Below, in pieces: positions 8,617 to 16,309 of a DNA stretch of 64,000 nucleotides (positions are counted from its first letter, which is position 1; each line of letters begins with the position of its first letter). The notes beneath the pieces were generated by a model. It was not told the origin of the DNA. It saw only the letters and a program-made list of their open reading frames with translations, and searched no databases. The position numbers and the translations under genes were made by a program. This stretch comes from Mesobaculum littorinae (lineage in GTDB: Bacteria > Pseudomonadota > Alphaproteobacteria > Rhodobacterales > Rhodobacteraceae): assembly GCF_004011175.1 (NCBI RefSeq), contig NZ_RQXX01000004.1, positions 124,001 through 188,000 of the forward strand. The letters run 5' to 3'.

Positions 8617-9729
8617 TCAGGCGGGGGTCAGCGGCAGCGCGTGGTTGTCCCAGGCCCGCGCGGGGGTGGCCATCAGCTGCGCCTCGGTCCCGTCGTGCAG
8701 GTGCACCGCGCCCGCGCCGTCGGTCACCAAGAACCCCTGCGGCGCCGTGGCCAGCCCGCAGACATCGGCCCGCCGCCAGACATGGGCCAGCGTCCCGGAC
8801 TTGGCATCGAAGACGTGCAGCCGCCCGCCCCGGGGCGAGGTGATGGCGACCAGCCCGCCGCGGCCCGACCAGGCGACCGACCCGGCATACCCCTCCATCG
8901 CGATCTGTTCGCCCAGGTCGCCCGACAGGATGCGGGGCGCCTGCCCGCGTCGGTGCAGCCCCAGAAGCGGCATGCCGTCGGCCACGTCGCCCTGCCACTG
9001 CATGGCAAAGGCGACCTCGTCCCCGGCGGGCGACAGGGCGAGATGGCGGATCGAGTTCAGGCGCATGTCGCGGGGCAGCTCGACCAGCTCGTCGATCCCG
9101 TCATCGGACACATCGCCGCCCCCTGCCCCGAGCGTCACGTAGGCGAGAGACGGGCGCATATCGGGGATGTTCAGCTTGTCCCGCCCCTGGTCGGGATCGG
9201 TGCGGATGCCGCCATTGGCCACGACCACGCCGCCCCCGGGCAGCGCCCGGACATCATGCGGCCCGATGCCGCCGGTCGCGACCTCGCCCACGCGGCGCCA
9301 GCCCGCGCGCCGGTCCCATATCCCCAACCGGCCCGCGCCGTCGGTGTCGTAGGCGTTCTCCGAGGTCACCAGCAGCCGGCCCTCGTCGATGAAACAGCCG
9401 TGGCCGTAGAAATGCCGGCCCTCCGGCGCCTCGAGCCGGGCCGTCTCGCGGCCCGTGGCGCAATCGATCACCACGCCGAACCGCCCCGGCCGGCGGGCGA
9501 AGGCCACGGCAAGCGGCAGGTCGGGGTGGATCGCGGCGGCATGGCCGCGATCGGGCAGCGCGACGCGGAAGCGGTCGCTGCCGTCCGCCCCCAGCCCGTA
9601 AAGCGCGAACTGCCCGTCGGGGTCGCGCGCGGCGGCGACATAGGCGGGGCTGCCCGCCTCGGCCCAGCTGAGCCGCGGCACCGCCGAGGCGGCGGCAAGT
9701 CCGGCGAGAAAGCGGCGACGGCTGGTCAT
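8617..9729 (-). CDS. DUF1513 protein, Tat-exported, iron-uptake operon
   Basis: A 370-residue protein of the DUF1513 family. The N-terminus TSRRRFLAGLAAASA is a twin-arginine signal, so it is exported folded. The rest is a predicted WD40-like beta-propeller with repeated Gly/Asp turns and motifs GHGCFIDEGRL and LNSIRHLALSP. DUF1513 genes usually follow imelysin and di-haem oxidase genes in iron-responsive operons, as here (24-base gap from the imelysin gene). The biochemical role is not established. The 3' end converges on the response regulator with 43 bases between stops. Confidence 0.88.
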   Translation of the reverse strand: MTSRRRFLAGLAAASAVPRLSWAEAGSPAYVAAARDPDGQFALYGLGADGSDRFRVALPDRGHAAAIHPDLPLAVAFARRPGRFGVVIDCATGRETARLEAPEGRHFYGHGCFIDEGRLLVTSENAYDTDGAGRLGIWDRRAGWRRVGEVATGGIGPHDVRALPGGGVVVANGGIRTDPDQGRDKLNIPDMRPSLAYVTLGAGGGDVSDDGIDELVELPRDMRLNSIRHLALSPAGDEVAFAMQWQGDVADGMPLLGLHRRGQAPRILSGDLGEQIAMEGYAGSVAWSGRGGLVAITSPRGGRLHVFDAKSGTLAHVWRRADVCGLATAPQGFLVTDGAGAVHLHDGTEAQLMATPARAWDNHALPLTPA

Positions 9730-9753
9730 GATGGTATCTCCGGTAGCGGCGGG

Positions 9754-10878
9754 TCAGTCCCCGTCCATCGAGTTGAAGCCCGCGGCGACGCCCAGCCGGG
9801 GGCCGATCTCGGTCTCGACCGCCCGGCGTACCGCCTGGATGCGCTGCTGCAGGATCTCGGCCTCGAACCGGCCCTGCGGGTCCTCGACACCGGCGAAGAC
9901 CGGGTCGTTCAGCTGCTGCGCCTCGGCGATGGCGCGGTCGAACGCGGCCAGGGTCTCGGGCACCGGGGCGTCGGTCAGCCGCTGGGCCAGGTCGCGCAGC
10001 GATTCCAGCGACAGGACCACATTGCGCAGCGATCGACCTGCCCGCCATGCCTCGGCCCGCGCGGGGCGCGGCCGCTCGAACGAGCCCAGGGGCCGCCCGA
10101 TCCGCTGGTCGGCGTCGAATTCGAGCCCGGTCAAGAGCACGGTAAACAGCGCCTGCGCCGCTTCGTCCCGCGACAGGTAGCGGCTATTTCCCGCCTCGCC
10201 CGCGGTGGTGAGCGTGGTGGCATAGTCGGGCCATTCGGCGTCGATCTCGGCCGCCATGCGGGCGAGATCCGCGGTGACGGCGCGGGCCAGCGTGCAGGCA
10301 TAGTCGTCGGCACCGTAGTCGCGGAAGTCCGGGTCGTAGATCAGCCGCTCGAGCGCGAAGAGCCCGCGTGCGGCGACGGAGAACTCGGCGAACTCGGCCG
10401 GGTCGGCGACCTCGGGCGGCTGGTCGGCCAGAAGATCGCGCAAGGTTCCCGCCACCATGCCGCGCGTGTCGGGCCAGAAGGCGATGGCCAGCGCACGTCC
10501 GTCCTCTTCAATCGGGCCAAGCCGGATATGCCCGACCCGGGCCCAGGCGTCGAACGCCTCTTGGTAGGGCGCCTCCAACTTGGCAGCGGTGCAGTCCCCC
10601 TGCGCCGCGGTGTCGAGCGTGGCGGTCGCCTGGGCAAAGGCGTCCTGGCGCGGCAGGATGTGCTGGGTCACCGCCTCCTCGACCCCCGCCGACGCGGGCG
10701 CGGCGAGGCCCGCCGCGATCAGCGCCGGGGCGATCAGCCGCACGGGCCAGGCACTCGCGCGCGGAGCACGCGGTGGCGTCGGGTCGGCGACATCAGGGCG
10801 AGCCGTATCGGAAGTGACCGTATCGGAGGTGTCCGTATCGAGGCGGGTGGCAAGGGGGCGGGCGAAACGGGGGCGCAT
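9754..10878 (-). CDS. Imelysin family periplasmic protein (second copy, COG3489-like)
   Basis: A 374-residue imelysin-domain protein. A hydrophobic segment (about residues 46-63, RLIAPALIAAGLAAPASA) with an Ala-Ser-Ala cleavage site marks export. In front of it is an unusual 45-residue tail rich in Thr/Asp/Pro, so the true start could be further in, although the ATG at 10878 has GGAGAG upstream and lies 4 bases after the di-haem gene. Where the first imelysin has GxHxxE, this one reads GLFALERLIYD, so the His is Phe while the Glu is kept. Imelysin proteins act in periplasmic iron uptake. It is co-transcribed with the di-haem oxidase and DUF1513. Confidence 0.85.
   Translation of the reverse strand: MRPRFARPLATRLDTDTSDTVTSDTARPDVADPTPPRAPRASAWPVRLIAPALIAAGLAAPASAGVEEAVTQHILPRQDAFAQATATLDTAAQGDCTAAKLEAPYQEAFDAWARVGHIRLGPIEEDGRALAIAFWPDTRGMVAGTLRDLLADQPPEVADPAEFAEFSVAARGLFALERLIYDPDFRDYGADDYACTLARAVTADLARMAAEIDAEWPDYATTLTTAGEAGNSRYLSRDEAAQALFTVLLTGLEFDADQRIGRPLGSFERPRPARAEAWRAGRSLRNVVLSLESLRDLAQRLTDAPVPETLAAFDRAIAEAQQLNDPVFAGVEDPQGRFEAEILQQRIQAVRRAVETEIGPRLGVAAGFNSMDGD
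10804..10848. repeat. Three 15-bp degenerate tandem repeats in the imelysin N-terminal tail
   Basis: The block cgtatcg recurs at 10804, 10819 and 10834, exactly 15 bases apart, with similar following bases (gaagtgac, gaggtgtc, aggcgggt). It encodes the Thr/Asp-rich stretch at the start of the imelysin protein. Confidence 0.75.
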
Positions 10879-10882
10879 TGGG

Positions 10883-12553
10883 TCAGAGGCTCTCCAGATA
10901 GCGGATCAGGGCGGCGCGGTCGGGCGCGGGCATCGCGACGACCGCCTGCTGTGCCGCCGCAGCTTCGCCACCATGCCACAGGATCGCCTCGAGAAGCGAC
11001 CTTGCGCGACCGTCGTGCAGGAAATTGGTGTGGCCGTTCACCTGTTCGGTCAGGCCGATCCCCCACAGCGGCGGCGTGCGCCATTCGCGTCCCGTGGCGC
11101 GCCCCTCGGGGCGGTGATCGGCCAGCCCTTCGCCCATGTCGTGCAGCAGAAGGTCCGTGTGCGGCCAGATCAGCTGAAAACTCTGCTCGGGCTGATCCTT
11201 CAGCCGGTGGGTCACGTATTTCGGCGTGTGGCACGAGGCGCATCCGGCGTCGTGAAACATCTGCTTGCCCCGCAGCACCTGCGGATCGCCTTCGTCGCGG
11301 CGCGCAGGCACACCCAGGTTGCGGCTGTAGAAGGTGACCAGGTCCAGCCCCTCGACATCGATCTCGGTGCCGCGCGCGTCGTCGTCGCCGTGCGGTGCGT
11401 CCCGGCAGTCCGCCTGCGCCTCGGTGCAGTCGCCCCACGGGGTGTCGAAGATCGGAGACGAGATCCCGATATCGCCGGCAAAGGCGCTGGCGGATTGTTC
11501 GCGGATCGTCGGCGCCCCGGCCTTCCACCCGAACCGGCCCAGCATCGGACGGTCGAATTCGAAGGACCAGACCACCTGCGCCCGACCTGAAATGCCGTCG
11601 CCGTCGGCATCCCCAGGGTCGGCGCCGGCAAGGATGTCCGCGGCCGGGATCGCCTCGAGCAGCCCAAGGCCGATCATCGGCGGGGCAACGCGCGGGCTGA
11701 GCATCGCGCCGGGCGCAAGCGGGCCGTAGCCCAGGTCGGCGGCCGTGTAGCTGGGCACCCGCAGGGTGGCCGTTTCGCCGCCCGACAGCGCGATCTCGCG
11801 CTCGGCATAGGCGACGTCCAGACGGTATTCGGCCGGGTGCCCCGCCACCCCGAAATCCTGCAACTGCCCCCCATAGGTGGGGTCGGGGCGGGTGCGCCGC
11901 GTCTCTTCGCCCAGCGTGACGAGGAACGCCTCGATCTCGCTCATCTCGCTGGCCTCGGGCGCGGGGACCGAGATCCGCAGGAACATCGACACGGCGCTGT
12001 CGTCGGGGCCCGCGGGCGGATGGCCGCGCCCGTCCTTCAGGTGGCACCGTTGGCAGGACCGCGCGTTGTAAAGCGGCCCCAACCCGTCCGACGCCAGGGT
12101 GGACGAGGGCGACGAGACCCAGAGCTTCTTGAAAAGCCCGTTGCCGACCTTGAAGTTCAGCTCGCTCTCGAAGGGCATGTTGGCCGAGGACTGGGAAAAC
12201 GCGTCGGCATCGGTGCGCGCCCGGACGGTGGCGGCGCCGGCCTGGTTCGCCTCGAACCGTTCGGGCGCAGAAAAGTCCCGCGCGGGGGCGGTGACGTCGG
12301 CGATTCGCGCGGTTTCGTCTTCGGTGCGGGGAATGACGTCGAGATGCGGCTCGGCCAGGGCATCGGGCAAGGCTGCGGCGTTGGTCTTGTCCGCCGCCGT
12401 GGTGGGGGCGTAGGTGTCGGAGGGCTGCTCCGCGGCCGCGGTCTGGGCCGTCGCTGCGCCGGTCCCCGCACCCGTCCCTGCCCCCGTGCCCAGGCCGATC
12501 CCGAGCCCGAGCCCGACTGCGACCCATCGTCCGAGAGATGCATTCTTCGCCAT
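10883..12553 (-). CDS. Di-haem c-type oxidoreductase (DUF1111 / COG3488)
   Basis: A 556-residue exported cytochrome with two CxxCH sites (SCQRCH near residue 175, GCASCH near 430). It belongs to the DUF1111 di-haem family, sometimes called thiol oxidoreductase-like or CCP-related, found with imelysin genes in iron-uptake operons, where it may change iron redox state in the periplasm. The ATG at 12553 (MAKNASLGRW) has GGAAGGA upstream and starts a Gly-rich signal peptide with a repeated GTGAGTGAG core; the frame is open to 12835 but that part is Arg-rich. It is the first gene of a three-gene minus-strand operon. The promoter region shared with the divergent gene carries a 13-bp dyad. Confidence 0.9.
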   Translation of the reverse strand: MAKNASLGRWVAVGLGLGIGLGTGAGTGAGTGAATAQTAAAEQPSDTYAPTTAADKTNAAALPDALAEPHLDVIPRTEDETARIADVTAPARDFSAPERFEANQAGAATVRARTDADAFSQSSANMPFESELNFKVGNGLFKKLWVSSPSSTLASDGLGPLYNARSCQRCHLKDGRGHPPAGPDDSAVSMFLRISVPAPEASEMSEIEAFLVTLGEETRRTRPDPTYGGQLQDFGVAGHPAEYRLDVAYAEREIALSGGETATLRVPSYTAADLGYGPLAPGAMLSPRVAPPMIGLGLLEAIPAADILAGADPGDADGDGISGRAQVVWSFEFDRPMLGRFGWKAGAPTIREQSASAFAGDIGISSPIFDTPWGDCTEAQADCRDAPHGDDDARGTEIDVEGLDLVTFYSRNLGVPARRDEGDPQVLRGKQMFHDAGCASCHTPKYVTHRLKDQPEQSFQLIWPHTDLLLHDMGEGLADHRPEGRATGREWRTPPLWGIGLTEQVNGHTNFLHDGRARSLLEAILWHGGEAAAAQQAVVAMPAPDRAALIRYLESL

Positions 12554-12569
12554 TGGGTCCTTCCCGTAC

Positions 12570-12582
12570 CACCTGATAGGTG
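12570..12582. promoter_or_regulatory. 13-bp dyad between divergent genes
   Basis: Perfect inverted repeat CACCT-GAT-AGGTG in the 98-base gap between the di-haem oxidase (minus) and the unknown 142-residue gene (plus), followed by AT-rich gataaatac. A candidate operator; the regulator is unknown. Confidence 0.45.
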
Positions 12583-12651
12583 ATAAATACAGTCGGGAAT
12601 AAGCGATGGCCAGAGGCCTACCGGGCTTCGGGCTGCGTGAAGGAGACGCCG

Positions 12652-13080
12652 ATGACCGCATTGCGCAAGTTCGACCGGACCCCGGATCAGCCGCCCCGCC
12701 CGTGGTTACAGGAGGATGCCCCGCGCCATGCTCTGTTTCACCTGCGGATGGCTGCGCTGAACTGTCGCGCCGCCGCGCGGCTTGACCTGTTCCGCGCCTG
12801 CCAGATGCTGTCGCTGGACCGCGACGCCGCCGCAACCGCCACGGCCGAGGCGCTGGTCCGCACGCTGGGCCAGGCGCTGCACCGCGCTCCGCGGTTCTAC
12901 CGTCCCGGATCGGCCGACATTTCCTTCGACGAATCGTGGCTCGTGTCGCTGATCGGCGCCCTGCAACGGGGCGATGACATGAGCGCGACCTTCCTCCTGC
13001 ATTCGCGCGTTTCGCCCGAAGCGCGCCGCTCTGTCGGTTTTCTCGCGGCGAAGCTTGCAGGGGGGCTTCACTCAGTTTAG
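12652..13080 (+). CDS. Unknown 142-residue protein upstream of dps
   Basis: I do not recognise this family. The ATG at 12652 has AGGAG six bases upstream; the frame extends to 12580 but without a ribosome site. The product is soluble, helical and Arg/Ala-rich (for example NCRAAARLDLFRACQMLSLD), with no signal peptide or membrane segment. It is divergent from the di-haem iron operon and 64 bases ahead of dps; an Irr-like box overlaps its stop codon. Context suggests a link to iron or oxidative stress, possibly a small regulator or adaptor, but that is only inference. Codon usage looks like its neighbours. Confidence 0.72.
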   Translation: MTALRKFDRTPDQPPRPWLQEDAPRHALFHLRMAALNCRAAARLDLFRACQMLSLDRDAAATATAEALVRTLGQALHRAPRFYRPGSADISFDESWLVSLIGALQRGDDMSATFLLHSRVSPEARRSVGFLAAKLAGGLHSV

Positions 13081-13092
13081 AATTATTCTATA
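13076..13092. promoter_or_regulatory. Irr-box-like (ICE) operator upstream of dps
   Basis: TTTAGAA-TTA-TTCTATA: 6 of 7 arm positions are symmetric and it matches the AT-rich ICE/Irr box of alphaproteobacteria (TTTAGAA-N3-TTCTAAA type). It is an AT island in GC-rich DNA, starts inside the stop codon of the upstream gene and lies 53 bases before the dps ATG. It overlaps a possible -10 (TATATT, 13089-13094), so binding could repress dps. Confidence 0.6.
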
Positions 13093-13144
13093 TTTAAACT
13101 GGAACGCCGGATCGCCCCGGCAATCTAAGAACTAGGAGCCATTT

Positions 13145-13615
13145 ATGACCCAGACTGCAAGCGATCTGAGCCCCTCTGCCACCCAAGCGATCGCCGAGGC
13201 GCTGAGCCAGGCCGTCTCCGAAACCGTCGTGACGACGATGCTGGCGCAGAACTTCCACTGGAACGTGACCGGCATGGCCTTCGGCCCGCTGCACGCGCTG
13301 TTCCAAGAGATCTACGAAGATCACTTCGTCGCGCAGGACGACCTGTCCGAGCGGATCCGCGCGCTGGACATCCACGCCCCGGGCCAGCTGGCCGGCATGC
13401 TGGACCGGTCGAAGGTGAAAGAGCAGGACGGCACCCAGTCCGACAAGGACATGGTGCGGCTGCTGATGGAAGCCGAAGAGACCATTGCCCAGACGCTGGC
13501 CGGTGCCGGTGCGCTGGCCGCCGAACATGGCGACACGCTGACCGAGGATCTGGCGATCGAGCGTGGCCGCACGCACGAGAAATTCGCCTGGATGCTGCGC
13601 TCGCACCTTCAGTAA
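13145..13615 (+). CDS. dps: Dps, ferritin-like DNA-protecting protein
   Basis: A 156-residue ferritin-like four-helix protein. It has the inter-subunit ferroxidase pattern: FHWNVTGMAFGPLH (two His) and, one helix later, EDHFVAQDDLSERIRALD with the DxxxE acidic pair. Dps dodecamers oxidise and store Fe(II) with peroxide and protect DNA. The ATG at 13145 follows an AGGAG. The upstream Irr-like box and position inside an iron-uptake region support iron-linked control. A strong intrinsic terminator follows, so dps is transcribed alone or with the upstream unknown gene. Confidence 0.93.
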   Translation: MTQTASDLSPSATQAIAEALSQAVSETVVTTMLAQNFHWNVTGMAFGPLHALFQEIYEDHFVAQDDLSERIRALDIHAPGQLAGMLDRSKVKEQDGTQSDKDMVRLLMEAEETIAQTLAGAGALAAEHGDTLTEDLAIERGRTHEKFAWMLRSHLQ

Positions 13616-13650
13616 CGACGACAGGCGGCACCCCCCGCCCATGATATGCG

Positions 13651-13685
13651 AAAGGCCCCGGCGCGGCGCGCCCGGGGCCTTTTTC
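13651..13685 (+). terminator. Intrinsic terminator of dps
   Basis: Stem aaaggccccgg (13651-13661) with ccggggccttt (13672-13682), GC-rich loop, then a T-run. A classic Rho-independent terminator 35 bases after the dps stop. Confidence 0.88.
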
Positions 13686-13759
13686 CTGTGCGCCCCCCAG
13701 AGCAGACTGCCGCATCGGGCGGCCGCATCGGGCGGCCGCATCAGGCTGCCGCGCGGAGA

Positions 13760-14014
13760 TCAGACCTCGAACGGCGGGGCGATGCCCTTCTTGGCCAGCT
13801 TCTTCAGGTAGGCCGGGGTCCAGTGACCGTATTTGCCCATGTCGCTTTGCTGGTGGACCAGCATGTCGACGAAGGCATGCTGATGGTCGACCCGCTTCAG
13901 CGACTTGAACATCTTCTTTTGCGTCTTGGTCATAGAACAGCCGATGCAGTGGCCTTCGCGGCGGAACTTGCAGACATCGATGCAGGGGCTGGGCAGTTTC
14001 TTGGCCTTGGCCAT
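13760..14014 (-). CDS. DUF1289 family protein
   Basis: An 84-residue small protein with the DUF1289 start SPCIDVCKF and a second Cys pair in GHCIGCSMTK, four cysteines that could bind a metal. The ATG at 14014 has a perfect AGGAGG six bases upstream. After the Cys block it is basic (KTQKKMFKSLKR), then HWTPAYLKKL. The function of the family is unknown; it is often described as Fe-S or zinc binding. It lies 77 bases downstream of the imelysin gene on the same strand and may be read through from that operon. Confidence 0.8.
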   Translation of the reverse strand: MAKAKKLPSPCIDVCKFRREGHCIGCSMTKTQKKMFKSLKRVDHQHAFVDMLVHQQSDMGKYGHWTPAYLKKLAKKGIAPPFEV

Positions 14015-14091
14015 GGTTGACCTCCTGACGGCGAAGGGCGGCCCCTTTTGCAAGGGACCGCCCGACGTGGCTTGGATATCGGGTCAGACGA

Positions 14092-15351
14092 TTATTGGAA
14101 GACGGCGTCGGGATTGTCGAGGCTGTCCGAGCCTTCGAAGCCGATCTGGTCCTGCCCCAGCGCGGTCACCGCACGCTCGATCTCGCGGGTCTGGGCCACC
14201 AGCGCGTCGACCGCGCCGGTCACCAGCGCTTCGCCCGCGTCGTTGCCGCGTTCGAGCATCATGTCGTAGGACAGCCCGGCCTCGGCCGCGGTCTTGATCT
14301 GGCCAAGTTCGGCCATGGTGTGATCGAGCGCGCCGGTCAGCGCCTCGTCCACGGCCGGATCGGCCTCGGCCACGAGGTCGGACAGCGATTCGCCGGATAC
14401 GACCGACCCGTCGACGCGCACGTATTCGCCCAGATAGACGTTCCGGATGCCCAGCCCGTCGTAGTAGTGGCTGTTATGCGTGTTGTCCGAGAAGCAGTCA
14501 TGCTCTTCCTCGGGGTCGTTCAGCATCAAGCCCAGCTTCATCCGCTCGCCCGCCTGTTCGCCGTAGGACAGCGAGCCCATGCCGGTCAGCATCGCGGTGA
14601 TGCCCGCGGCCTCGTCCTCCATCAGCCCGGTGCGCGCGTCGCCGCCTTCGGCCCACTGCCCGGTCATCCACTCGAGGTCCGACACCAGCAGGTCGGTGGC
14701 GGCCTTCAGGTAGGCGCCGCGGCGGTCGCAGTTGTCGCCGGTGCAATCCTCGCCCGTGGCGTAATCGGTCCAGGGGCGGTCGCCGTTGCCAGCCTCGGTC
14801 CCGTTCAGATCCTGACCCCAGAGCAGGAATTCGATGGCGTGGTAGCCGGTGGCGACGTTCGCCTCGACCTCGTCCGCCTCGTGCAGCTGGCCTTCCAGCA
14901 GGTCAGGCGTGATCTCGGTGGCGTCGATCTCTTCGCCCGACAGCGTGAAGGTCGGGTTCGCGATGACATTCAACGCGGCGTATTCGTTTTCGTCGGTCGC
15001 GCCGCCGTAGCTTTGATCGACATAGTCGATCAGGCCCTCGTCCAGCGGCCATGCATTCACCTTGCCCTCCCAGTCGTCGACGACGGCGTTGCCGAAGCGA
15101 TAAACCTCGGTCTGCTGGTAGGGCACGCGCGCGGCCAGCCACGCCTCTTTCGCGGCCTGCAGCGTGTCGGCCGAAGGCTGGGCGATCAGGTCGTCCACCG
15201 CGGTCTGCAGTCGCTTGGCGGTGGTCAGGCTGTCCTCGTACCCCGCGTGCGCGATGTCGGCATAGGTGGTCAGCACCGCGGCCTGATCGGCGAAAGCCGG
15301 CGCGCCACCGAAGGCGAGCAGCGCGAGGGTGGCGGTCATCGTCCGTTGCAT
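14092..15351 (-). CDS. irpA: Imelysin family iron-regulated protein IrpA
   Basis: A 419-residue periplasmic imelysin (M75) protein. Residues 1-21 form a signal peptide ending AFA. The family signature GxHxxE is intact in TGYHAIEFLLWGQDL, and the conserved HDCFSDNTHNSHYYD segment is present. It is acidic overall and two-domain helical. IrpA-type proteins are induced by iron limitation and needed for iron uptake, although the peptidase label is not proven. It follows hemP and a 166-residue gene; an AGGA lies six bases before the ATG. The di-haem/imelysin/DUF1513 genes that often directly follow it are here 1.5 kb away. Confidence 0.92.
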   Translation of the reverse strand: MQRTMTATLALLAFGGAPAFADQAAVLTTYADIAHAGYEDSLTTAKRLQTAVDDLIAQPSADTLQAAKEAWLAARVPYQQTEVYRFGNAVVDDWEGKVNAWPLDEGLIDYVDQSYGGATDENEYAALNVIANPTFTLSGEEIDATEITPDLLEGQLHEADEVEANVATGYHAIEFLLWGQDLNGTEAGNGDRPWTDYATGEDCTGDNCDRRGAYLKAATDLLVSDLEWMTGQWAEGGDARTGLMEDEAAGITAMLTGMGSLSYGEQAGERMKLGLMLNDPEEEHDCFSDNTHNSHYYDGLGIRNVYLGEYVRVDGSVVSGESLSDLVAEADPAVDEALTGALDHTMAELGQIKTAAEAGLSYDMMLERGNDAGEALVTGAVDALVAQTREIERAVTALGQDQIGFEGSDSLDNPDAVFQ

Positions 15352-15408
15352 GGAATATCCTCTGTTGGGGGAAAGCTTGGGTCGTCTTATGGGGTCGTTG
15401 TTCGGGCG

Positions 15409-15909
15409 TCAGTGGGTGGTGGGCGACATATGCGTGGGGCGTGGGATGCCCGGGCGCAACCGCAGCCCGATCCGCCGGGCCGCCAGGCCGAGGGTCTGCG
15501 CCAGATACGCCGCCTCGGCCATCCGGTCGGCCCGGACCAGCAGAGCGGCCATCAGCATCGCCTCTTCCCGGTCGCCCGTCGCCGCGGTCATGACGAAGTT
15601 GGCAAAGACAGCCTCGTCCGATCCGACGCAGTCGCAGGTGGCGGCATGGCGCATCAGGGGACGGCGCCCCGCCTGCATGATCAATTGCAGCAGGTCCTGC
15701 AGGGCCGTGATGCCGCCCTGCGCAGCCGAAGGCGACAGCGCGGTGGACATCTCGTCCCAGACCGCGGCCTGCCCCTCTGGGCCGTCGCACCACTGCCGCA
15801 GCCAGCGCACCAGCCGGGCATCGGCGTCAGGCCACGCCGCCAGCGCCCCCACCGGGGCGGCGCCGCGGTCGCACCCGACGCGCGACGGCATGCCGGTCAG
15901 GGCGCTCAT
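15409..15909 (-). CDS. Unknown 166-residue protein between hemP and irpA
   Basis: I cannot name this family. The ATG at 15909 overlaps the hemP stop in ATGA, so translation is coupled. It is soluble with no signal peptide. It contains RLVRWLRQWCDGPEGQAAVW, a Cys-Asp-Cys (ATCDCVGSD) and the tail LGLAARRIGLRLRPGIPRP. Genes of this size are found between hemP and imelysin genes in related bacteria, so a role in the haem/iron system is likely but undefined. No catalytic motif is visible. Confidence 0.75.
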   Translation of the reverse strand: MSALTGMPSRVGCDRGAAPVGALAAWPDADARLVRWLRQWCDGPEGQAAVWDEMSTALSPSAAQGGITALQDLLQLIMQAGRRPLMRHAATCDCVGSDEAVFANFVMTAATGDREEAMLMAALLVRADRMAEAAYLAQTLGLAARRIGLRLRPGIPRPTHMSPTTH

Positions 15910-16124
15910 TTCGTGAGGATCAGCTTGCCCGACCGCGTGATGCGCAGGCGGTAATCCATCCCGTCAAGCCGCAGGATGGCCTCGGGCGCGTCACCAGCCA
16001 GTTCACGGGCATCATGGACGCGCAATTGCGGCGGTGTCGCCGGACGCATGGCCATGGCGGCGCCGCGCTCAGGCGCCGGGCCCGGAGTTGCAGTGATCCA
16101 TTCGTCTTGCTTAACGGCGCGCAT
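15906..16124 (-). CDS. hemP: Hemin uptake protein HemP
   Basis: A 72-residue HemP family protein. The C-terminal half carries the signature: VHDARELAGDAPEAILRLDG then YRLRITRSGKLILTK, ending at the last residue as in other HemP proteins. The start is the ATG at 16124, preceded by a perfect AGGAGG seven bases away; the frame remains open to 16187 without a ribosome site. HemP proteins occur with haem and iron uptake genes and in some alphaproteobacteria act as regulators of haem-uptake transcription. It is the first gene of the hemP-orf166-irpA operon. No clear Irr or Fur box could be read upstream. Confidence 0.9.
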   Translation of the reverse strand: MRAVKQDEWITATPGPAPERGAAMAMRPATPPQLRVHDARELAGDAPEAILRLDGMDYRLRITRSGKLILTK

Positions 16125-16238
16125 CAGTCGCCCTCCTGTATCTACGATCCGCCCCGCCGGACATCGCCATCGCGGGATCGCATTCATACCTGAGCGAAAT
16201 CGTCGGACCTGTCAATTCCGATTATTTCAGTCAGGCAT

Positions 16239-16264
16239 AAAAAAGCCCGCGACATGCGCGGGCT
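16239..16264 (-). terminator. Intrinsic terminator of otsB
   Basis: On the minus strand AGCCCGCG, loop CATGT, CGCGGGCT is followed by a six-T run (complement of 16239-16244). It ends the otsB transcript 46 bases past its stop and insulates the hemP promoter region. Confidence 0.88.
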
Positions 16265-16309
16265 CGGGCGGGACGTGGCCGAGGGGCGGGATCAGATGAC
16301 GCGGGGGCT

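Noticed and set aside
8641-11337. 898-codon open frame antisense to DUF1513 and the imelysin gene
   Set aside because: It crosses two real genes and an intergenic gap, with no domain and poor composition.
16187-16215. hemP promoter with TTGACA at 16210-16215 (minus strand)
   Set aside because: The -35 is perfect but no acceptable -10 lies 16-18 bases away, and no clear Irr, RirA or Fur box was seen.
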